This document shows positions 24,712 through 33,545 of a stretch of 64,000 nucleotides of DNA, piece after piece. Each line of letters starts with the position of its first letter. Positions within the stretch are counted from its first letter, which is position 1. Position numbers and translations under genes: made by a program. The notes under the pieces were generated by a model. That model was not told where the DNA came from. It was given only the letters and a program-made list of their open reading frames with translations, and made no database searches. This DNA comes from WJMT01 sp964624145 (GTDB lineage Bacteria > Acidobacteriota > Aminicenantia > Aminicenantales > Aminicenantaceae): NCBI GenBank assembly GCA_964624145.1, contig CAZUXT010000002.1:151924-215923 (forward strand), in the 5' to 3' direction.

Positions 24712-26562
24712 TCACTTCTGTTTATTTTTTTTCTCTTTTTTGGCCTGAACCTGGATATAAATATGGACGTTGAGAACAGCGGCCGGCGTCATTCCTGATA
24801 TTTTTTTTGCCTCTCCCAGAGTTTTTGGCTTGAACCGGCTCAATTTCTCTATCACTTCTGCTGTTAGTCCCGGGATAGACTTGAAATCCATGCCAGCGGG
24901 TATTTTTTGCTTGTCTATCTTGTTTATTTTTTGGATCTCTTTTTCTTGTTTTGTAAGATAACCCTCGTATTTGATTTCCGATTCGATATGCCTTCTTTCT
25001 TCGTCTGTCAGGCTTTCAAAACCATGAGTGCTTTGAACAATATCATTAAACTTGATTTCAGGTTTTTTTAAATACCTGTACAGGGTGATATTTTCTCCAT
25101 TGTCCGATCTTATTTTTTTAGAACTCAGTATGGCCAAGGCCTTGTCCATGCGTTCTTTTTTGTCCAAATACGCTTTGTAGGCTGTATCTGTGATCGATCC
25201 TATTTGTCTTCCGTAACCAATAAGTCTTTTATCCGCGTTGTCGATTCTTAACTGAAGCCTGTACTCTGCTCTGGATGTAAACAGTCTGTAGGGTTCCTCG
25301 ACCCCTTTGGTGATAAGGTCATCGATGAGAACCCCGATATAGGCCTCGTATCTCTGAAGTATCAGAGGTTTTTTTCTTTGTATCCTCAAGGATGCATTGA
25401 TTCCTGCCATCAGTCCTTGCGCTGCCGCTTCTTCATACCCTGAGGTGCCGTTTATCTGGCCTGCCAGGTAAAGGTTTTTGATTTCTTTTGTCTCCAGGGT
25501 TGGCAGAAGTTGTGTGGGCCCGACAGCATCATACTCTATAGCATACCCCGGCCTTAAGATCACAGCTTTTTCAAGACCCGGGATGCTCTTGAGTATTTTT
25601 TTTTGTGCCTCAAGAGGAAGGCTTGTGGCCATGCCGTTTATGTAGATCTCTGCTGTATCAATGCCTTCCGGCTCCAGAAAAAACTGGTGCCGTTTATGGT
25701 GAGGGAACTGCACGACTTTGACTTCAACTGAGGGACAGTAACGGGGGCCGATTCCAATAATCTTCCCGCTGTACAAGGGTGACTGGTCCAGATATTCTTT
25801 GATTATTTCATGGGTTTTGGTGTTTGTGTGACCGATAAAGCACTTGACTCTGTTTTTAAGCTTCTTTTTTGTCCTGAAAGAAAAAGGCACTGGTTTTTTA
25901 TCCCCTGGTTGGGCTTTGAATTTGTCCCATTCTATGGAGTCTCTGTGAAGGCGCATGGGAGTGCCTGTTTTAAGCCTGAAGGTTTTAAGCCCTATTCCTC
26001 TTAAATTCTCTGCTAATCCATGCGAAGCCGGCTCATTGGCTCTTCCGGACGGGTAATGGTTGAGACCGATATGAATGAGTCCGTTTAAAAATGTCCCGGG
26101 TGTCAGAATGACACAATCAGCCTTTATGGTGTTTCCTTCTTTTGTGCTCACTCCATAGGCTTTGTTTTTTTTGACAAGAACCTCATGGGTGATCCCCTGA
26201 AAAAGGGATAAGTTTTTCGTGTTTTCGAGCCAGGTTTTCATTGTGTTCCTGTAGAGGGCTTTATCAGACTGAGCCCTGGGAGCCTGAACAGCTCCTCCTC
26301 TGCTTCTGTTCAGCAGCCTGAACTGTATGCCTGTCTCGTCCGCCAAAAGGCCCATTATGCCCCCAAGGGCATCGATCTCTCTTACCAGATGACCTTTGGC
26401 CAGGCCCCCTATAGCGGGATTACAGGACATCTGGGCGATGGTTTCAAGGTTTATGGTGACCAGGCAGGTTTTCATGCCCATACGGCTGGAAGCATGGGCT
26501 GCCTCACATCCGGCATGCCCTCCTCCGATCACGACGACGTTAAAATGATTGTTTGCGTACAT
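24712..26562 (-). CDS. mnmG: tRNA uridine 5-carboxymethylaminomethyl synthase subunit MnmG
   Basis: A 616-residue FAD protein that, with MnmE, installs the cmnm5 group at wobble U34. The FAD motif VVVIGGGHAGCEAA is at the N-terminus, with SCNPAIGGLAKGHLV, GRANEPASHGL and the late GTSGYEEAAAQGL. It starts 8 bases after mnmE. The usual neighbour rsmG, often found between mnmG and parA, is absent; 98 bases without a gene separate the mnmG stop from the parA end. Confidence 0.96.
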   Translation of the reverse strand: MYANNHFNVVVIGGGHAGCEAAHASSRMGMKTCLVTINLETIAQMSCNPAIGGLAKGHLVREIDALGGIMGLLADETGIQFRLLNRSRGGAVQAPRAQSDKALYRNTMKTWLENTKNLSLFQGITHEVLVKKNKAYGVSTKEGNTIKADCVILTPGTFLNGLIHIGLNHYPSGRANEPASHGLAENLRGIGLKTFRLKTGTPMRLHRDSIEWDKFKAQPGDKKPVPFSFRTKKKLKNRVKCFIGHTNTKTHEIIKEYLDQSPLYSGKIIGIGPRYCPSVEVKVVQFPHHKRHQFFLEPEGIDTAEIYINGMATSLPLEAQKKILKSIPGLEKAVILRPGYAIEYDAVGPTQLLPTLETKEIKNLYLAGQINGTSGYEEAAAQGLMAGINASLRIQRKKPLILQRYEAYIGVLIDDLITKGVEEPYRLFTSRAEYRLQLRIDNADKRLIGYGRQIGSITDTAYKAYLDKKERMDKALAILSSKKIRSDNGENITLYRYLKKPEIKFNDIVQSTHGFESLTDEERRHIESEIKYEGYLTKQEKEIQKINKIDKQKIPAGMDFKSIPGLTAEVIEKLSRFKPKTLGEAKKISGMTPAAVLNVHIYIQVQAKKEKKNKQK

Positions 26563-26570
26563 GATTTTTT

Positions 26571-27932
26571 CTATTTACCAATGCAGAACCGGTTGAAAAT
26601 ATTTTCTATGATATCATCGCTGCGGATCTCTCCCGTCAGTTGGCTGACAAGAGGGATGGATTTGCGGACTTCTTCCGCAACTATTTCCTCAGGGTAGCCT
26701 TTATAAAGACTTTCTCGTCCTGATCTGAGGGCATCGAGGATATCTTCGAGCAGGAGTTTTTGATGGAGATGGAGGATGACTTCATCTCCCGTTTCCTTTG
26801 TTTTGACAAACTCAGAGTATAAGATTTCCTTGAGGTCATGGATATTTGTCTTCTTCAGAGCTGATATTTTTACGGATGTCAGGTTTGGAGCGGAAGATAG
26901 GATGCTTTCCACATCCATTTTTTTTAAAAGGTCTATCTTGTTGAAGACAAGGATGGTGTGGTTTTTCCCGTATTTTTTAAGAAGAGCTCGGTCTTCCCTG
27001 GCCTCTGGCCGGGAACTGTCCAGCAGGAGAAGAATACCGTCTGCCTGGCCGGCCAGCTCTACGCTCTTTTTTATTCCCTCATTTTCAACAGGATGCTGCG
27101 GTTTTCCGTGTCCGGCCATATCAAGCAGGGTAAAGATCGAGTCCTTTATTTTTATTTTTTCTGACAGGTAATCCCTGGTTGTTCCCGGGTAAGGCGTGAC
27201 AATCGCTCTTTTTTTCTCAAGAAGGGTGTTGAAAAGAGTGGATTTTCCCACATTGGTTTTTCCCACTATGGCTATTTTTAACCCTTCGGATAAAGATTTA
27301 CCCAGGTCATAGCTTTTGATGAGTTGTTCCACGGTTTCAATGGTCTTTTCCAGAGAATCGGCTATGGTTTTTTGAGGAAGGTTTAGATTTTCGTCTGGGA
27401 ATTCTAAACGGGCCTCAATCGTAGAGAGAGTATCTATGAGCCTGTTTCTCAGTGTCTTTATTTTTTCTGACAGGCTTCCGCTCATCTGTTTGTAAGATAT
27501 TTTAGCCTGTTTCAAAGATGAAGCGCGTATAAGGTCATTAACAGCCTCGGCCTGTATGATATCGATCCGTCCATTGATATACGCTCGTAAGGTGAATTCT
27601 CCGGGTTGGGCATGCCTGGCTCCCTGTTTGATTCCCAGTCTTACGATTTCCTCAAGAATGACAGGACTTCCATGGCAGCTGATTTCTATGACATCTTCTT
27701 TGGTATAGGAGTTTGGTGAGGGGAAATAGGTCAGAAAAGCTTCCTCAAAAGGTTCGTTTTTTTCTGGATTGAAAAGGATTCCTAAGAGAACAGATCTTGG
27801 TTTGATGGGCCCCTTTTTTGGTTTGAAGAGAGTTTTTGCGATTTTTAATGAATATTTACCGCTCAGCCGGACTATTCCAATCCCTCCGAATTCAAATGGT
27901 GTTGATATGGCTATGATTGTATCGTCGAGCAT
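26571..27932 (-). CDS. mnmE: tRNA modification GTPase MnmE
   Basis: A 453-residue GTPase, partner of MnmG. The formyl-THF-binding N-domain has DVIEISCHGSPVI and GEFTLRAYINGRIDIIQAEAV (the latter a family signature); the inserted G domain has GKTNVGKSTLFN, DMAGHGKP and NKIDLL; the C-terminus ends FCIGK with the conserved Cys. It follows jag after an 80-base gap that holds no clear promoter. Confidence 0.96.
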   Translation of the reverse strand: MLDDTIIAISTPFEFGGIGIVRLSGKYSLKIAKTLFKPKKGPIKPRSVLLGILFNPEKNEPFEEAFLTYFPSPNSYTKEDVIEISCHGSPVILEEIVRLGIKQGARHAQPGEFTLRAYINGRIDIIQAEAVNDLIRASSLKQAKISYKQMSGSLSEKIKTLRNRLIDTLSTIEARLEFPDENLNLPQKTIADSLEKTIETVEQLIKSYDLGKSLSEGLKIAIVGKTNVGKSTLFNTLLEKKRAIVTPYPGTTRDYLSEKIKIKDSIFTLLDMAGHGKPQHPVENEGIKKSVELAGQADGILLLLDSSRPEAREDRALLKKYGKNHTILVFNKIDLLKKMDVESILSSAPNLTSVKISALKKTNIHDLKEILYSEFVKTKETGDEVILHLHQKLLLEDILDALRSGRESLYKGYPEEIVAEEVRKSIPLVSQLTGEIRSDDIIENIFNRFCIGK

Positions 27933-28012
27933 TCTTTTATTTTAGAACGGAAAGGAGAAACATTCAAATGAAAGATACTGAGGAGCTGGTTATGGATACA
28001 TCTGGGAAAAAG

Positions 28013-28636
28013 TTATTGTTTTTTTTGATAGACTTTTACTTTTTTCATAAACCCATTGCCCAGGCTTTCAGTAGAAAGACCCTGGATCTGGTTCACTGTT
28101 ATATGGACGAGCCTTCTCTTATAGGGATTCATAGGCTCCAGTATCTCATTTTTCCCTGATTCCTTAACCTTGCGGGCCACATGGTGGACATAATCTTTGA
28201 GCTCTCTTTCTTTTCTCTTTTTGTAGTGGTCGCAGTCAGTTTGCACTTTCTCCGGAGATACTTTGTTAAGGATATGCTGGAAAGCCAGTAAAAGGGAACC
28301 GTCTTTTTGAAGAAGAAAATGTTTATCCGGTCCCTCAAAAATGAAATACCTGATGTTGTTTTTTTTCTGTGCCTTATATGTGATATCCAGGGGAAGATGT
28401 GACAGCATGTTATTAAGAAACTCGTCTATTGGCATATCGCCTTCCTGTGTTTTTGGCCAGGCTCTTATGACGATTTCCTTGGTTTTTATTCCGAATAGTT
28501 TTGTTTTTTCAGCCACTATTTCATAATTGAATTTGGAACGGGGGATTTTAAGCACATGTTCGGTATGGCTTATGACATCTTCAAGATTTCTTCCTTTAAA
28601 TTCTTTTTTATGGTTATTTTTTTCTTCTTTTGACAT
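28013..28636 (-). CDS. jag: Jag/KhpB-like RNA-binding protein (Jag_N, KH, R3H)
   Basis: A 207-residue protein of the SpoIIIJ-associated family. An N-terminal Jag_N domain (GRNLEDVISHTEHVLKIP..) precedes a KH-like region and a C-terminal R3H domain (EPMNPYKRRLVHITVNQIQG). It overlaps the end of yidC by 23 bases, the gene order seen in many bacteria. Family members bind RNA and affect cell-wall growth in Gram-positives; its role in a diderm is not known. Confidence 0.9.
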   Translation of the reverse strand: MSKEEKNNHKKEFKGRNLEDVISHTEHVLKIPRSKFNYEIVAEKTKLFGIKTKEIVIRAWPKTQEGDMPIDEFLNNMLSHLPLDITYKAQKKNNIRYFIFEGPDKHFLLQKDGSLLLAFQHILNKVSPEKVQTDCDHYKKRKERELKDYVHHVARKVKESGKNEILEPMNPYKRRLVHITVNQIQGLSTESLGNGFMKKVKVYQKKQ

Positions 28637-30251
28637 GTGATTCCTTCTTTTGCATGATTCTGTTCGTTATATATTGCTGTCCTATTTGAAGGATATTATT
28701 GGTCAGCCAGTAAAGGACAAGGCCGCTCTGGAAATTCATGAAAAATATGGTCATTATGACCGGCATGATGAGCATCATTCTTTTTTGGGTCGCATCTCCG
28801 GCGGATGGAGTCATTTTTTGGTTTATGAACTGTGTTATCCCCATGAGAATGGGAGTGATATAATACGGGTCCTTGACTGACAGGTCCTGGATCCAAAAAA
28901 TAAAAGGACTGTGTCTGAACTCTATAGCAACGACCAGAAGACGGAAAAATCCCCAAAAAATAGGGAGCTGTATCAGTATTGGCAGGCATCCCCCCGCAGG
29001 ATTGACGCCGTGTTCCTTATAGAGTTTCATGGTCTCTTCATTGAGTTTCCTCCTCTGCTCCATGTCCTGCTTGGCTTTTTTGTATTTAGATTTGAGAGCT
29101 TTTATTTTTGGCTGGAGTTCCTGCATCTTGGCCATGGATTTCGTACTACTGAATGTGAGAGGGAAAAAAAGGATTTTTATCACGAGAGTGAGTATGATGA
29201 TGCAGAATCCCCAGTTCGGGATGGCCTGGTGAACGATTTTTATGGCTCTGTACAGAATTTCTGATATAAAACCGAACAAACCAAATTTGATCAATTTTTT
29301 CGCATCACTCCCCATTTCTGAGAGAATGTCATATTTTTTGGGCCCTATATAGGCTTTATTAACGTGGTTCACTAAAAGGAAAAAAGAGGAGCTTTCATTG
29401 ATGTTCTGTTTCAGGAAAGCTGCGCTTGCCTTCTGAGGGGATGTGATAAAAAGCACTGTGAAATACTGACTTTCGTATCCGGCCCATTGAACAAAGTTAT
29501 ACGTGTTTTTTTCCGCATCAAATTTAGCTTCGGAGTGGCGGCTCACTTTTCCTCCGGAATACACAGCCACTCCGGTTGGCTGGCCGAATCTGTTTTGTTT
29601 GGACTGGACCGGCATGTTGGCGAATGAAGGACCCCAGACAATGTCGGGTTCGATCTCCTGGTTGTTTTTCCAGAGGGTTGTCCGGATATCTATCTCATAT
29701 GTTCCGTCATAGAACGTAAAAATCTTTTCGACTTTGTTGCCTTGTTCGTCAGCATACGTGAATAACAATTCCTTAGACTCTCCATTATTGAGATCGATCT
29801 GAGTGGAAGAGGTTTTGAACAAAGCCTTGTTGATAGAATCATTAAAGTCAGGATCTTCTGTGTTTAGGGAAAAAGGGTATTCATTAAGATCTTCTGACGA
29901 ACGGGGGACCAGCTCCATCTGTTCGCCTTCATCGTCTTGATATTCCGTTAAGGTCCATTTTTTAAGGACCGCTCCCCTGCTGCTCCATTCGGCGGTGTAG
30001 AGAGAAGTCTGGACCGTCACTTTTTGTTCCCTTTCGCCTGCAACAGGCCTGATTTCTTCTTTCTCTTCAGGCTCAGGTTCCTGGACTACCGTCTCTTCCG
30101 GCTGTGCTTTTTTCAAAACAGGCTCTGTTTGGGTTGTTGGTTGCTGGGGAATGGTTGTTTGGGGTTCTTTTTTGACAAACAGAGCTTGATAGAGAAATAT
30201 GATGAGAAATGAGATAACAATGGCGATCAATAGTCTTTTTTCTGTACTCAT
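28614..30251 (-). CDS. yidC: Membrane protein insertase YidC
   Basis: A 545-residue insertase of the diderm type: an N-terminal anchor (LLIAIVISFLIIFLYQALFV), a low-complexity linker rich in P, E and Q, a large periplasmic beta domain (about residues 75-330), then the conserved five-helix core with GFCIIILTLVIKILFFPLT and NPAGGCLPILIQLPIFWGFF. It ends in a lysine-rich tail (KKESHVKRRKK) that can touch ribosomes. It lies in the standard rpmH-rnpA-yidD-yidC order. Confidence 0.96.
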   Translation of the reverse strand: MSTEKRLLIAIVISFLIIFLYQALFVKKEPQTTIPQQPTTQTEPVLKKAQPEETVVQEPEPEEKEEIRPVAGEREQKVTVQTSLYTAEWSSRGAVLKKWTLTEYQDDEGEQMELVPRSSEDLNEYPFSLNTEDPDFNDSINKALFKTSSTQIDLNNGESKELLFTYADEQGNKVEKIFTFYDGTYEIDIRTTLWKNNQEIEPDIVWGPSFANMPVQSKQNRFGQPTGVAVYSGGKVSRHSEAKFDAEKNTYNFVQWAGYESQYFTVLFITSPQKASAAFLKQNINESSSFFLLVNHVNKAYIGPKKYDILSEMGSDAKKLIKFGLFGFISEILYRAIKIVHQAIPNWGFCIIILTLVIKILFFPLTFSSTKSMAKMQELQPKIKALKSKYKKAKQDMEQRRKLNEETMKLYKEHGVNPAGGCLPILIQLPIFWGFFRLLVVAIEFRHSPFIFWIQDLSVKDPYYITPILMGITQFINQKMTPSAGDATQKRMMLIMPVIMTIFFMNFQSGLVLYWLTNNILQIGQQYITNRIMQKKESHVKRRKK

Positions 30252-30263
30252 AGTTGCATCCTT

Positions 30264-30476
30264 TTATGGGACTGGATCGACTCCTCCTGTATGAAATGGA
30301 TGACATTTAAGGAGTCTTTTGATACCTAAAAAAATGCCTTTTGTCAGTCCGTATTTTTCAATAGCCTGGTAAGCGTACACAGAGCAGGTCGGGTAAAACC
30401 GGCAGTTATTTCCTAATAACGGAGAAATATAATGTTTGTATTTCCTAAGAACAAACAGTATCGCTTTTTTCATCAC
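30264..30476 (-). CDS. yidD: Membrane protein insertion efficiency factor YidD
   Basis: A 70-residue protein with the family pattern LRKYKHYISPLLGNNCRF, YPTCSVYAYQAIEKYG and LKCHPFHTGGVDPVP. It assists YidC-dependent insertion. It overlaps rnpA by 4 bases and precedes yidC by 12. Confidence 0.96.
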   Translation of the reverse strand: MMKKAILFVLRKYKHYISPLLGNNCRFYPTCSVYAYQAIEKYGLTKGIFLGIKRLLKCHPFHTGGVDPVP

Positions 30477-30826
30477 TTTGACTGCTTCTGATTTATGTAC
30501 TCTATGGCTTTGATATAATCTTTCTGAAGATTCTTCCAGGGAGCCTTAATAATATTTTCTTTTGCGATGAAGACAAGGTCTGTGGAATCTTTCAATAAAT
30601 TTTTTTTCCTCCTGTAAAGAGCTCTTATCCATCTTTTGGCCTTATTTCTCTTAACAGCATTTCCGATTTTTTTCCCGGCGACGACTGCCAGTCTTGATTG
30701 TCTGCCACCATTTGGGAGGTAGATGATGATGAAGTATTTACCTCTATATCGGTTTCCTTTCTTATATATTAATGAAAACTCCCTTTTTTTTCTTATCCTT
30801 TCTTTTGGAGTAATAGATTCATTCAT
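30473..30826 (-). CDS. rnpA: Ribonuclease P protein component
   Basis: A 117-residue basic protein, the subunit that helps the RNase P RNA mature tRNA 5' ends. The RNR-type signature appears as KRNKAKRWIRALYRR, with the N-terminal RIRKKREFSLIYKKGNRYRGKY. Its ATG overlaps the rpmH stop by one base (TAATG), so it is translated by re-initiation. Confidence 0.95.
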   Translation of the reverse strand: MNESITPKERIRKKREFSLIYKKGNRYRGKYFIIIYLPNGGRQSRLAVVAGKKIGNAVKRNKAKRWIRALYRRKKNLLKDSTDLVFIAKENIIKAPWKNLQKDYIKAIEYINQKQSK

Positions 30827-30960
30827 TAAACGGAAAGTTTTTTTCTGCCTTTTTTCCGTCTGTTTTTTATGACGCTACGTCCGCCTTTTTTCTTCATCCG
30901 GGTAAGGAATCCGTGATTTTTTTTTCTTTTTCTGTTGTTAGGCTGATATGTTCTCTTCAT
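30826..30960 (-). CDS. rpmH: 50S ribosomal protein L34
   Basis: A 44-residue protein that opens MKRTYQPNNRKRKKNHGFL and continues with TRMKKKGGRSVIKNRRKKG, a textbook L34. It starts at 30960 and its TAA stop shares one base with the rnpA ATG. It has its own promoter at 31025-30997 and heads the long minus-strand run. The ribosome site (AAAGAAG) is weak. Confidence 0.97.
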   Translation of the reverse strand: MKRTYQPNNRKRKKNHGFLTRMKKKGGRSVIKNRRKKGRKKLSV

Positions 30961-30996
30961 CTTCTTTGTCTTTTTTTCGAATTGGTTTGGATAAGT

Positions 30997-31025
30997 ATGT
31001 TAATAAACAATACTCTGTCTGTCAA
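30997..31025 (-). promoter_or_regulatory. Promoter of rpmH-rnpA
   Basis: On the minus strand TTGACA (31025-31020), 17-base spacer, TAACAT (31002-30997). Transcription would begin near 30990, giving a leader of about 30 bases. Confidence 0.65.
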
Positions 31026-31108
31026 GCCCGTTTTGGTCTTGTGTGCGTTCTTAATCCTTACACCATGGCCTTTTTCTTCGTAATAATCCGGCTTATTTGT
31101 TTTTTTAT

Positions 31109-31137
31109 TTGACTTGGAGCCTTGAGTCTATTATAAT
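31109..31137 (+). promoter_or_regulatory. Strong promoter directly abutting carD
   Basis: TTGACT (31109-31114), 17-base spacer, perfect TATAAT (31132-31137). The expected transcript start, about 31144-31145, is only 4-5 bases before the carD ATG at 31149, so the message should be nearly leaderless. No Shine-Dalgarno sequence exists in the T-rich gap. Confidence 0.75.
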
Positions 31138-31148
31138 TTTTTTTACAT

Positions 31149-31667
31149 ATGGACTACCTATCGGTCGGAGATAAGGTCATATATCCCAACCAAGGAATTG
31201 GGATTATTGAAGATATCCAGAAGCAGGATTTATACGGGTTTAAGTCAAGGGTTTGCAGTCTAAGGATTGTTTCCAACGATACTCTCGTTCTTATCCCTTT
31301 TTCAAGCGTGAGAGAAATGGGGATAAGAAAGCTGGTGAGTGAAGATAAAGTCAGAAAGATCTATGATTTTATGAGGGATGGAATCGTGGATGTGAGCAAG
31401 AACTGGAAAGGAAGACATAAGGAGCATGAAGAACTTATGAAAACAGGTTCTCTTATTGATCTTGCTTTTGTCCTGAAGAGCCTCTATTATCTCAATCTCA
31501 CGAAGCCTTTATCCTTTAGGGAAAAGAAGATGATGGAAAAAGCCAAGGCACTGCTGGTGTCTGAGATATCAGAAGTGATTGATACTCCTAAGGATGAAGT
31601 TGAAGAAAGAGTGTTTAAGAATCTGTCCCTGTGCTATAAGGATACAGCCACCCAGATAGACTCCTGA
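31149..31667 (+). CDS. carD: CarD/CdnL-family RNA polymerase-binding regulator
   Basis: A 172-residue CarD-like protein. The N-terminal RNA-polymerase-interacting domain begins at once, LSVGDKVIYPNQGIGIIEDI, with LVLIPFSSVREMGIRKLVS; the helical DNA-contacting domain follows (DLAFVLKSLYYLNLTKPLSFREKKMMEKA). Such proteins stabilise open promoter complexes, notably at rRNA genes. The start is secure because the domain begins right there, yet there is no ribosome site and the promoter sits 11 bases upstream, implying leaderless translation. It diverges from rpmH. Confidence 0.93.
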   Translation: MDYLSVGDKVIYPNQGIGIIEDIQKQDLYGFKSRVCSLRIVSNDTLVLIPFSSVREMGIRKLVSEDKVRKIYDFMRDGIVDVSKNWKGRHKEHEELMKTGSLIDLAFVLKSLYYLNLTKPLSFREKKMMEKAKALLVSEISEVIDTPKDEVEERVFKNLSLCYKDTATQIDS

Positions 31668-31754
31668 GTTTCAGGCTGCTGTCATCCGAGTCTCATTACC
31701 TGAATGTACCATAAAAAATCCTGTGGCTCTCAATCTGCAAACAATCCGGATTTA

Positions 31755-31783
31755 TTTACAATTCAACTGATTTATATTATAAA
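31755..31783 (+). promoter_or_regulatory. Promoter of smpB
   Basis: TTTACA (31755-31760), 17-base spacer, TATAAA (31778-31783). The leader to the ATG at 31835 would be about 45 bases. Confidence 0.6.
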
Positions 31784-31834
31784 TTACGGTGACAAAGGAT
31801 TAATATTCCAGATAGGCATTATAGGCAGTGTGTC

Positions 31835-32290
31835 ATGAGATTGGTGGCAAAGAACAAAAAGGCCTTTTTCAATTATGATATTATTGATACTTTTGAGGCC
31901 GGGATTTCTTTGGTCGGCAGTGAGGTTAAGGCCATCAGAGAAGGAAGGATCAGTATTAAGGAAAGTTATGTTGATATCAAAGACGGAGAAGTGTTTCTTC
32001 TTAACTGCCACATCAGCCATTATGAAGCAGCCAATCGTTTCAACCATGATCCGTTGCGTGGCAGAAAGCTTCTTCTTCACAAGCGGGAAATAAAGCGTCT
32101 TATTGGCAAGATCAGGCAAAAAGGATTGACAATCATTCCCACTAAAGTGGTGATTAATGATAAAGGATTTGTTAAAGTGGAGATATCACTGGCTAGAGGC
32201 AAAAAGGTTTATGAAAAAAGAGAAGCGATCAAAGAAAGGGAACAGGAAAGAGACTTGAGAGCGGAATTGAAAAGACACCGAAAAGGATAA
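31835..32290 (+). CDS. smpB: SsrA-binding protein SmpB
   Basis: A 151-residue tmRNA chaperone for trans-translation. Signatures: KAFFNYDIIDTFEAGISLVGSEVKAIREG, the DPLRGRKLLLHKREI segment and a basic C-terminal tail (ERDLRAELKRHRKG). No tmRNA gene fits in the gaps around it. The ribosome site is weak (GGCAG). It precedes the phosphofructokinase by 24 bases and may share its message. Confidence 0.96.
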   Translation: MRLVAKNKKAFFNYDIIDTFEAGISLVGSEVKAIREGRISIKESYVDIKDGEVFLLNCHISHYEAANRFNHDPLRGRKLLLHKREIKRLIGKIRQKGLTIIPTKVVINDKGFVKVEISLARGKKVYEKREAIKEREQERDLRAELKRHRKG

Positions 32291-32314
32291 AATATTTTAT
32301 TTGAAGAGGGAAAA

Positions 32315-33520
32315 ATGGTTCATATGAAAAAAAAGAAAGGGGTCATAGGAATTCTCACTGGCGGAGGCGATGTGCCTGGATTGAATCCAGCCATAAGAGC
32401 GATCACCATAAGAGCTCTTCGTGAGGGGTATGAAGTCGTGGGCATACGCAGAGGGTGGGCCGGTTTGTTAGATATGGACAGGGATGATAAAGAGTCGCAA
32501 AGTCATCATTATCAATTACTTACAGAAGACATAGTGAACAAAGCAGGGCGTACGGGCGGAACTTTTCTGCATACTTCGAGAACCCGGCCGAGTCATGTCC
32601 CTGATGTCAATGTCCCAGTTTTTTTAAAGGATAAGTACAATAAAAAGACAAATGACCTCACTAAAGAAGTGCTGAAAAATCTGGATTATCTTGGGATTGA
32701 TTATCTCATCCCTGTGGGAGGAGATGATACATTGAGTTATGCTGTCAGACTGCATCACGAAGGAGTCAAGATTATCGGGATCCCGAAGACCATGGATAAT
32801 GATGTCCCGGGGACCGACTACTGCATTGGATTCAGCACCTGTGTGACCCGTATCATTAGTTTGACTCATTCTCTGAGAACCACTGCCGGCTCTCATGAGA
32901 GATTTTTAGTGATAGAGGTTTTCGGAAGATATGCGGGGTATACAGCCCTGATTCCCACTATGGCGGGCGCTGCAAACAGATGTGTGATTCCCGAATATAA
33001 ATTTAAGATTGAGAACCTGTGTGGATTACTCGCACAGGACCGCTTGACAAATCCCAGCAAATACTCAGTGGTTCTGGTTTCTGAAGGTGCTGTCTTTGAA
33101 GGGGAAGAAATGATATTTGAGAGTGATGAAAAAGATATGTTCGGGCATAAAAAATTGGGGGGCGTCGGAGACCTGATTTCGAACCAGCTAAAAGAAATAT
33201 CTCCCCAGTACAATAACGGGAGAAGAATCAACGTCATAAACCAGCGTTTGAGTTATTTGGTGAGATGCGGTGATCCCGATGCTATTGATTCGATCGTACC
33301 CATGGCCTTCGGGAATTTAGCTTTGGACCTCATTCTTGAGAAGGCCTCGGGCAGGATGGTTTCTTTAAGAAACGGGCAGTATGATAATGTTCCGATTGAA
33401 GTGGTCTCAAGTACAAAGAAAACAGTGGATGTCAATAAATATTACAATACGGGAAGGCTGAGGCCTTATTATAAGAGTTTTAATTACAAGCCTTTGTTTA
33501 TCATGACCAGCGACTACTGA
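32315..33520 (+). CDS. 6-phosphofructokinase, probably pyrophosphate-dependent
   Basis: A 401-residue phosphofructokinase. It opens IGILTGGGDVPGLNPAIR; the phosphate-donor site reads GGDDT and the catalytic loop PKTMDNDVPGTD. In this family Asp after GGD and Lys before TxDND mark the PPi-using enzymes, where ATP users have GGDGS and PGTIDND. So PPi is the likely donor, making the glycolytic step reversible. The first ATG has AGAGGGAAAA ahead of it. A hairpin terminator follows at 33517. Confidence 0.87.
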   Translation: MVHMKKKKGVIGILTGGGDVPGLNPAIRAITIRALREGYEVVGIRRGWAGLLDMDRDDKESQSHHYQLLTEDIVNKAGRTGGTFLHTSRTRPSHVPDVNVPVFLKDKYNKKTNDLTKEVLKNLDYLGIDYLIPVGGDDTLSYAVRLHHEGVKIIGIPKTMDNDVPGTDYCIGFSTCVTRIISLTHSLRTTAGSHERFLVIEVFGRYAGYTALIPTMAGAANRCVIPEYKFKIENLCGLLAQDRLTNPSKYSVVLVSEGAVFEGEEMIFESDEKDMFGHKKLGGVGDLISNQLKEISPQYNNGRRINVINQRLSYLVRCGDPDAIDSIVPMAFGNLALDLILEKASGRMVSLRNGQYDNVPIEVVSSTKKTVDVNKYYNTGRLRPYYKSFNYKPLFIMTSDY

Positions 33521-33545
33521 CTTTATTCATAAAATCAGCTTTTTT
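33517..33545 (+). terminator. Rho-independent-like terminator after phosphofructokinase
   Basis: CTGA-CTTTAT and ATAAAA-TCAG pair in 9 of 10 positions around a two-base loop (33517-33538), followed by CTTTTTT. It overlaps the end of the convergent pdxA gene. Confidence 0.55.

Noticed and set aside
30961..31148. Possible oriC between rpmH and carD
   Set aside because: Only one near-match to a DnaA box was found, with no cluster and no obvious unwinding region; it holds the two divergent promoters instead.
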